The notes below the pieces were generated by a model that was given only the letters and a program-made list of their open reading frames with translations, made no database searches and was not told the origin of the DNA. 64,000 nucleotides of DNA from Poa pratensis (taxonomy: Eukaryota; Streptophyta; Magnoliopsida; Poales; Poaceae), in assembly GCA_947311845.1 (NCBI GenBank), contig CAMZMU010000075.1, forward strand, positions 20,928,747 through 20,992,746. The letters are read 5' to 3'. Position numbers and translations under genes: made by a program. Of this stretch, positions 57,323-64,000 are shown piece after piece (the stretch's first letter is position 1; every line of letters starts with the position of its first letter).

Positions 57323-58555
57323 TTAACTATGTCCTGAAATACTAAGAAGGTTAAGATTGCGTCGACACCCTTCAAAATAAGGTAAGGGCAAGGGCTTAGT
57401 AAAAATATCAGCAAGCTGATCCTTAGAAGAAACAAACTTGATCTGAAGAAGCTTCTGTGCAACACGTTCCCTCACAAAACGATAGTCAACTTCGATGTGT
57501 TTTGTTCGGGCATGAAATACTGGATTTGATGAAAGATATGTAGCACCGATGTTATCACACCAAAGGACGGGAGGCTGAGCTTGAGAGATCTTCAACTCTC
57601 TAAGTAAGGACTGCACCCAGATGATCTCAGCTGTGGCATTGGCAACTGCTTTATACTCAGCTTCAGTACTACTCCGAGACACTGTAGCTTGCTTTCTAGC
57701 TTGCCAGGCGATCAAGTTAGGACCAAAGAACACTGCATATCCCCCCGTGAATCGCCGATCATCAGGACTACCAGCCCAATCGGCATCGGAAAAGGCTGAG
57801 AGCATGCCAGAAGGTGCAGGCTGTAGATGCAGACCATATGAAGCAGTGTGACGAACATAGCGCAAAATGCGCTTAACAGCTGACCAATGAGGATCACGTG
57901 GCGCATGAAGATACTGACACACACGATTAACTACAAATGAAATGTCTGGTCGAGTAATAAGCAGGTACTGCAGACCACCAACAATGCTACGGTACTCAGT
58001 GGCATCATCAGAAGAGAGCAAACCTCCATCGGCAGACATAGGAGTAGTAGCCGGCTTGCATTGCAGCATACCCGCAAGGCGTAGCAAATCCTGAGAGTAC
58101 TTCTGCTGAGTGAGAGTCAAACCACTGTCAGAATGAGTAACCTCAATGCCCAGAAAATAATGCAGTTTACCCAGATCCTTGACAGCAAAATCACCACCCA
58201 GAGAAACAACTAGCCGATCAGCAGCAGTGGCCGAAGAACTGATAAGGATGATATCATCAACATAAACCAGAAGATACATAGTCACCTCAGGTCGCTGAAG
58301 AATAAACAGGGACGTGTCAGCTGTAGAAGGCGCAAACCCATGCGCACGAAGAGCAGCGCCAAGCCGTGCATGCCATGCACGAGAAGCCAGCTTGAGACCA
58401 TATAGTGCCTTCACAAGGCGACACAGATGATGTGGCTGAGCAGGATCAACAAAACCTGGTGGCTGACGCATATATACCTCTTCCTCTAGAACTACATGGA
58501 GAAAAGCTTTCTGAACATCCAGCTGACGAAGTGACCAGCCTTGAGTAACAGCCAA
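57323..58555 (-). pseudogene. Copia reverse transcriptase and RNase H
   Basis: The 410-codon frame carries [18 protein letters not shown], then the catalytic YVDD (residues 98-101), and the RNase H with [13 protein letters not shown] (about 258), [10 protein letters not shown] (about 300), [12 protein letters not shown] and [12 protein letters not shown] near the end. The domain is intact to its stop. Sense continues upstream of the apparent start ([16 protein letters not shown] and following) up to a one-base frameshift near 58665. Confidence 0.92.
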
Positions 58556-58647
58556 TGAAAGTAGAAGACGGATAGTGGTGGGCTTAACAACCGGACTAAA
58601 TGTATCCTCATAATCAAGACCATACCGTTGTTTGAAGCCTTTAGCAA

Positions 58648-59133
58648 CTAATCGTGCCTTGTACCTTTCAATGAGCCATCAGCATGCTTCTTTACCTTGA
58701 ACACCCATTTGGAGTCAATAATGTTAACACCAGACGGAGGCGAGACCAGGCGCCAAGTATTATTTTTCTGAAGAGCCTGAATCTCCTGCTCCATAGCAGC
58801 CCGCCAATGAGGAACGCCAAGCGCTGCCTGAAAATGTCGCGGTTCAGCTGTAGGGTCAGCCTCGGTATGAGCAACACAAGACGCAAGCCATGCGACGGTG
58901 CCATCCTTGCGGTTAAGAGGGCAAAAAATGCCACTCTGACTGCGCGTATGAGGACGCATGATAACAGGTGCAGGTGGCGGAGAAGCTGTCGATGCAGAGG
59001 AGCCGACGTCGGGCGACGCACACGGCGAAGGAGGTATACTTGCAGGCGAGACATCCGGCTCCGCAGGCGATGACGCTGAGCCAGGGTTGGCCACATGTGG
59101 CGATGTTGGGCCCGGGGTGACCGCCGGTGACAC
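58648..59133 (-). pseudogene. Copia integrase-RT linker and RT N-terminus (frameshifted piece)
   Basis: The Pro/Ser-rich linker is followed by MRPHTRSQSGI, HFQAALGVPHWRAAMEQEIQ, ALQKNNTWRLV and [20 protein letters not shown], the classic start of copia RT. It joins integrase by a frame change near 59100-59130 and RT by one near 58665. Confidence 0.85.
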
Positions 59134-60389
59134 ACTCGACGAAAGCTGCCCACGCGGAGAGGCTGACGCGGAGCGGAGCGCGGAGAAGCCTCTGGCCCGG
59201 ATGAAGTTGGGCCCAACTGTGGAGTGGACGAGCGTGGAGAGGCCTCATGTAGAGGCGACGCTGTGCCCAGGCATGGAGGCGCACGCGTAGCGGGGCCAAG
59301 CGAAGCTGGCTCATCTGATCGACGTGCATGCGGCATGCACACACGATCAACGTCAGGTGTAGTAGCGACAGTAGGGGCAGCTGGCACCACAACATCATCA
59401 AGAAGCTCAAGTCGAGCACCCCGTCCAGTTCCTGCACCATGGTTAGGCAACAACATAGGCGAATATGCATCATCTACAAATTGATCAGGCAAAACTGGAA
59501 AAGAGTGCAACGACGTAGCAGTGGTGTCGGTAAGTGGTGGTAGTGTGGAAAACGGGAAAACAGTCTCATCAAACACGACATCACGGGATATGTAAACACG
59601 ATTCGATGGAACGTGGAGACACTTGTAACCCTTGTGGAGAGAACTATACCCGAGAAACACACATTTTTTAGCGATACTCAAGTTTGTGACTATTGTACGG
59701 ACGAAGGTGTGGCCAACAAGCACAACCAAACACTTTGAGAAGGAGTAATCTGGAGTTTCATGAAGCAAAACTTCAAGTGGGGATTTCATATGAAGGAGTC
59801 GTGTGGGAAGCCTGTTTATGAGAAAACAAGCGGTAACAAAAGCATCACTCCAAAAACGAAAGGGTACAGAGGCATGTGCAAGCAGTGTTAAGCCAGTTTC
59901 AACTATGTGACGGTGCTTGCGTTCAGCGGCACCGTTTTGCTGATGTGTATAAGGACAAGACACATGATGCGAGATACCAAGCTTCTGAAAGTAGGTATTA
60001 AGATTGCGATATTCACCTCCCCAATCAGACTGAACATTGATAATTTTATGATTAAGTAAACACTCAACATGTGCTTGAAATTGTAGAAAAACATGGAACA
60101 CATCAGATTTGCGCTTAATAAGATAAAGCCAAGTAAAGCGACTAAAAGCATCAATGAAACTGACATAATAGTTGTGACCACTAACAGAAGTTTGAGCATG
60201 ACCCCACACATCCGAAAACACAAGTTCAAGAGGAGCTTTGACAACACGACTCGATACAGAAAAAGGTAATTGATGACTCTTTCCTTGCTGACAAGCATCA
60301 CAAACTAAAAACTCCTTATTACTCGACTCAACGGGCAGCTCATGGCGATGGAGCACATGGCGCACTATGGGAGTGGCCGGATGACCCAA
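58692..60389 (-). pseudogene. Copia GAG-pre-integrase and integrase
   Basis: In this frame the HHCC finger is HVLHRHELPV...CDACQQGK, and the catalytic residues are Asp60 (FSDVWG), Asp122 (QSDWGGEY) and Glu156 (NGAAERKHRH). The region SKCLVVLVGHTFVRTIVT (about 225-245) looks locally frame-shifted and restored. The frame is the same as that of gag-protease, from which an in-frame TAG at 60402-60404 separates it. From about residue 420 the frame leaves the coding sense. Confidence 0.9.
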
Positions 60390-60401
60390 ACGAGAGTGCC
60401 A

Positions 60402-62423
60402 CTATGACGAAGACACACGAACACCACTGAAAACTTGGGAGATGGATGGCACATCAAGAGCATATAGACCATGGCGAGCTCGACCTCTAAGAAGAACGTC
60501 CCTCGTGTCCCGGTCCTTAACAAAAAAATGGAAAGGATGAAACTCAACAAACACATTGTTGTCACGAGTAAATTTAGGAACGGAGAGCAAACTACGAGTA
60601 ACTGACGGAACACATAGTATATCAAGAAGATGCAATTTTTTTGAGGTGTGTGAAAGAAGAGATGCCAGACCAACATGCGAGATGTGCATATGTGACCCAT
60701 TGGCGGTGCGGACCTGATCATGTCCATTGTAGGGCTGGTGCGTGGCCAGCTTGTCGAGTTGGCTTGTCAGATGGTCCGTGGCGCCCGTGTCCATGTACCA
60801 CGTAGGATCCACATGATAAGATGGAGTAGACCCAGACTCTTGTGTCGCCAGAGCAGCCTGCTTCTCGTTTCCTTTTCCATTGTTCCCGATGCCGAGGAAG
60901 TCGCGCTTGAAGCGGCGATGGCAGCGAGACGCCAAGTGCCCCTCGATGCCGCAGAGCTGGCACTCAACCCCACCGCCACACGCCTGGCATGCGAGCCGCT
61001 TGCGCACAACCGTGGGAGGGGCGGGAGCGGATGGGCGGGGCTGGAGGGTCGGTGATGGTGGCGGAGCCGGTTTGCCACTACGAGGACCCGCACGGAGAGC
61101 AGCATTGGCTGACGAGCCATCAGTATAGGATCCCACAGAACGGCGAGCAGAGAGACGCTGCTCCGTGCTCAGGAGTCGCGAGTAGAGATCCCGTGGTGGT
61201 ATCGGTGTTTCACGGCCATTAATGTTTTCCACCAGAGAGTCGTAATCCTCATCAAGCCCCTTGAGGATGTACGAGGTGAACTCCTCGTCGCGCAGGGGCT
61301 GTCCAATGAAAGACAGCGTATCGGCCAAATTTTTAACCTTGTTGAAAAAGGCCGTGACAGAGAGGTCATGCTTCTTGATGTCACCCAGCTGATTACGAAT
61401 AGCGGAGGAACGTGCCAGGGACTGCGAGGAGAAGCTGGAGTCAAGTGTGGTCCAGGCGTCCCTCGACGTCATGGCAAAAACCACCATGCCAGCCACGGAG
61501 GGGGTGAGCGAGGACTGAATAGCACCCAGAATTGCTTGATCGATCTTGGAGACCCACCGACGATGAGCAGGGTTGGGCGCCATAACAGAACCACCGTTGG
61601 TCGATGCCATTGGAACCACGGCCGGAGGACACGGCAGTGTGCCGTCAACATACCCCTCAAGGTAATGGCTGCGCATCAACGGCAAAATCTGAGCACGCCA
61701 CAGGAGATAATTATCAGCATTCAGCTTCACCGTCACCAGATGGGCAAAGTGGAACGGTTCCTTTTCTGCAGGTGCTGAGTACTGCGATTCATAACGGGGC
61801 ACCGGTGGAGGAGCACCATACGGGATCAGCGCCTCGCCGGAGGATGGTGAACGGTAGCGATGATGATGATCGTACGAAACCGTCGGTGACACACCATACG
61901 GCACCATCGGAGGCGCGGCGTGTGAGGACAGCGGGCGCGATCCATACGCCATCGTCGGGTGAGCAGCGAAGGGCGCCGCGTAGGCCGCGTCGTAGGGCGC
62001 CCCATAGGCCGCGTCGTAGGACGCCGCGGGAGGCGCACCACCGTCGTAGGGCGCCGCGGGACGCGGGGCGTAGAACGCAGGCGACGGCGCGACGTACGGG
62101 GCAGGGTAAGACCCGCCGTAGGGCACCTGTGTGCCGTAGGAGGCCGGCCCATGAGGTCCTTCGCCGGACGATGCCGGGGCAGGGACGGCCGAGGAGGACG
62201 GCGCCGCCACGCGCGACTCAGAAGGCGCAGATGGGTTTGGGGCGGCCGCAGCGGCGGCAGAGGATTGAGCAGCGGAACGAGCCCAGGCGAGCGGCGTGGA
62301 CGCCATGAAGGGCGACCTCGTCGCAAGGGATGAAGGAGGCGGCGCGACGGCGGAGGCCGACGCGGCGGCAGCAGAGGTTGCGGAAGCTGTGCGGCGCGGA
62401 TCGAACGCGTCGTCTGATACCAT
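60402..62423 (-). pseudogene. Copia Gag and protease
   Basis: The ATG (62423-62421) uses the last LTR base and the first two bases of the primer site; reading starts MVSDDAFDPRR. An Ala/Pro/Tyr-rich N-terminus with PYDAAYGAPYDAAYAAPF-type repeats is followed by the UBN2 gag domain (about residues 215-430: LNADNYLLWRAQILPLM, WTTLDSSFSSQS, FTSYILKGLDEDYDSLVENI). A zinc knuckle CQLCGIEGHLASRC lies near residue 490 and protease WYMDTGATDHL near 543. VFVEFHPFHFFVKD and GLYALDV of the pre-integrase region precede the TAG at 60402. The 20 earlier in-frame codons lie in the LTR. Confidence 0.92.
62413..62422 (-). promoter_or_regulatory. Primer binding site of the copia element
   Basis: TGGTATCAGA on the minus strand, directly after the LTR, matches the initiator tRNA-Met 3' end as is usual for copia elements. 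It overlaps the gag start codon. Confidence 0.9.
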
Positions 62424-62567
62424 GTTAGACATAGCTAGGGTTGGGGAATAGTGCACGATACCCTTGGTGGGTTCGGCTCTCATGTATTTATATAAAGTAC
62501 AGGGTACAGGTTACAGGTTTGTATACAACACGTACAACACAGAAGCTACCATATACATAGTCTAACA
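62423..62567 (-). repeat. 5' LTR of the copia element (145 bp)
   Basis: Identical to the 3' LTR apart from the lack of two bases in GGTATTTGT. It is short for a copia LTR. Confidence 0.92.
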
Positions 62568-62699
62568 TGTCGTTTGCTGTGTGGGTTAAAGTTCGTGCAA
62601 ACCTGGATGGTGTAAAACTCTTAAGTTTCTTTATATGAGGCTAGGGGTATATCCCTTTTAATATAAAAAAACAACTCCAGACGCGAGATGCAATTCTAG

Positions 62700-63445
62700 C
62701 ATAGGGAAACACCGTGTGGTCTGATCATCTAATTGAAGGACAACAGTTTTTGCTAACGCCTCCTCGAAGAGCAGGAATACTCCTGGCAATTATGCAGGTC
62801 AAGATGCTACAGGTATTGCAGTCTTTCTTCTGTTCAGTGACACGTGTACATCACCATTCTTGTGCAGGCCTCAGAAGCACCGACGCCATCCCCTCTCCGA
62901 GTTGAAGCTTCGACTCTTCTCCTGACAGCCAAAATTGCAGGCTTTTCTCCGGATTCTTCATGTCACCTTCTTAACAGACAATCTCACCGTCGCCGGGGCC
63001 GAACATGCGCTTTGGTGCCGGTGAACTGGGTGATTAGAGAATACATGGTGAATTACTTCCAGATCTCTGAACCCCTTAAGCCGAGAGTGTATCACGTCTC
63101 CAGGGACCTCAACGCCGGTGCTCATAACCATGCTCATCAGGTTCTAAAACAAAGGTTGTCTGAACCTGTCTTCACTTCAACAACTCAGCTCATAGGAATA
63201 GCCAATGAGCTATAATGAGCTATATGTAGCTTTGCAAAATGCCAGCTTCCTTTGTATGGTTTTTTGAGCCGGTTTCCCTTATAAATTAGGTCATCTCTTC
63301 TTCTATCTATTCACGCGGTGGATACGACCACTTTAAGCTCAAATATAAATATGCCAGCTTCCTTGGCTATGTACTCCAACTTGTACTTTGTACATGATCT
63401 GAAATGAAATTGGCGCCTCTGGCACCTCCCATTGTTAAAAAAAAG
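62700..63445 (+). pseudogene. LINE RNase H domain and 3' tail
   Basis: Plus-strand sense at 62960-63150 reads TDNLTVAGAEHAL, VNWVIREYMVNYFQIS, PRVYHVSRDLNAGAHNHAHQ, the C-terminal half of the RVT_3 RNase H of grass LINEs. An A-tract (63436-63443) ends the 3' untranslated part. Upstream sense is patchy because of frameshifts. No RT is attached. It is on the opposite strand from the LINE fragment at 56620-57045, so the two are separate elements. Confidence 0.65.
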
Positions 63446-64000
63446 GAGAGTGGACCGGTGGTGTCATGTCCTCCCACGGTCCCACGGAAGCTTATCACCA
63501 ATTCTGAAAAGTTCACATTTGGTCTTGACTTTTGATTTTTTTATCCAGTGTTCTGAAATAAAGGAATATCATGGTTACCTCCACCATTACAATTGCAATG
63601 GCAGAGGACACGAATACCCATACCGGCAGGATTTTCTGCAAAATTAACTGTAGAATGGTATAACAATTTGCAAACCAGAGCTTTGAATCCTGGATCGGGG
63701 AAATATCAGATCAAAGGAAGAACAACAGGAAGTCAAATAATCATGGAAGCAAAATAATGCATCATATTGCATCATATTTTCATCAAACTAGAGTTTTCAA
63801 GTCGTAGGTTCGTGCATATGAGCATGGCAAGTAGCTCTGTATCTGAAGATGCTGTAATCACCCTCGCCTTATTGTTTGTTTTTTGCACACATAAAACCAA
63901 GCCAATGCACCATGAAGTTTTTACACACACAACACACATTTTAGTTTGCCTTAACACGAGAACAATTTATAAACACGGGAAAGACACCGTTGTAAATTGT
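63446..64000. other. Unassigned right edge
   Basis: AT-rich sequence without recognisable gene or repeat. Confidence 0.4.

Larger units (their letters stand above)
57163..62567 (-). mobile_element. Copia LTR retrotransposon with very short LTRs (5405 bp)
   Basis: LTRs at 57163-57309 and 62423-62567 differ by only one 2-bp indel. A 5-bp duplication TGTCG flanks the element (57158-57162, 62568-62572). The primer site TGGTATCAGA directly follows the 5' LTR and a purine tract GATTGAGGGAGGG precedes the 3' LTR. Gag, protease, integrase, RT and RNase H are in copia order. The near-identical LTRs indicate a recent insertion. Confidence 0.95.
57084..62669 (+). mobile_element. 5'-truncated LINE tail (176 bp without the copia insertion)
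   Basis: A 15-bp duplication AACAACTCCAGACGC is present at 57069-57083 and 62670-62684. The inner pieces 57084-57162 and 62573-62669 form one 176-bp insertion ending in TTTTAATATAAAAAA, which is a LINE-like 3' tail. No tRNA-like A or B box is seen, so a SINE is less likely. The copia element sits inside it. Confidence 0.75.

Noticed and set aside
62424..62483. Upstream ATG for copia Gag at 62483, inside the LTR.
   Set aside because: Its first 20 codons are LTR sequence, and the ATG at the LTR-primer site junction gives a natural start.
56620..63445. Joining the LINE pieces at 56620-57045 and 62700-63445 as one element split by the copia.
   Set aside because: They are on opposite strands and the 15-bp duplication belongs to a third, separate tail.

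Overview
This is a plant nuclear window, almost certainly from a large-genome pooid grass of the Triticeae (wheat, Aegilops, barley or rye type). The basis is the repeat content: Athila-type gypsy elements with a tRNA-Asp-like primer site and gag-protease only, an Angela/Barbara-like copia LTR, Stowaway MITEs with the CTCCCTCCGT tip, CACTA elements, a PIF/Harbinger element and grass LINEs. No organelle, bacterial or RNA-gene signal was seen. Nearly everything here is transposable element; only one host-gene remnant is recognisable.

Layout, left to right. 1-10751: minus-strand Tat-lineage Ty3/gypsy element entering from the left edge, with gag, protease, RT, RNase H, a second archaeal-type RNase H, integrase, and a spliced antisense ORF on the plus strand. 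10752-13636: MITE remnants, a foldback element, a LINE 3' piece and a broken copia piece. 13637-21142: minus-strand non-autonomous Athila element with one full and one truncated LTR. 22981-23467: malectin-like exon 3 of a receptor-kinase-type gene (minus strand). 24483-26473: Harbinger element that keeps only its Myb/NAM-associated ORF. 28197-45645: an old copia element whose left LTR holds a plus-strand Athila element (29769-39147), which in turn holds a CACTA element (31971-34216). 45910-48575: two short LINE-like insertions. 48701-48864: Stowaway MITE. 48894-49759: exons 2 and 1 of the same malectin-like gene, exon 2 carrying a 110-bp MITE. 51064-54937: LINE with a long open ORF that has lost its RT catalytic motif. 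57163-62567: a young short-LTR copia inserted into a LINE tail. 62700-63445: a LINE RNase H relic.

The main biological point is that the exons at 49759-48894 and 23467-22981 belong to one gene. Splice donor, acceptor and codon phase agree across a 25.4-kb intron filled with at least eight insertions nested up to three deep. The gene has a lost start codon, frameshifts and an exonic MITE, and no leucine-rich-repeat or kinase exon is visible in the window, so it is most likely a pseudogene. Target-site duplications fix the insertion order: copia (CTCTT), then Athila (GGTAT), then CACTA (TCA).

Most retroelement ORFs are broken by stops and frameshifts. Function calls rest on domain motifs read from the translations; family names are approximate because no database could be searched.
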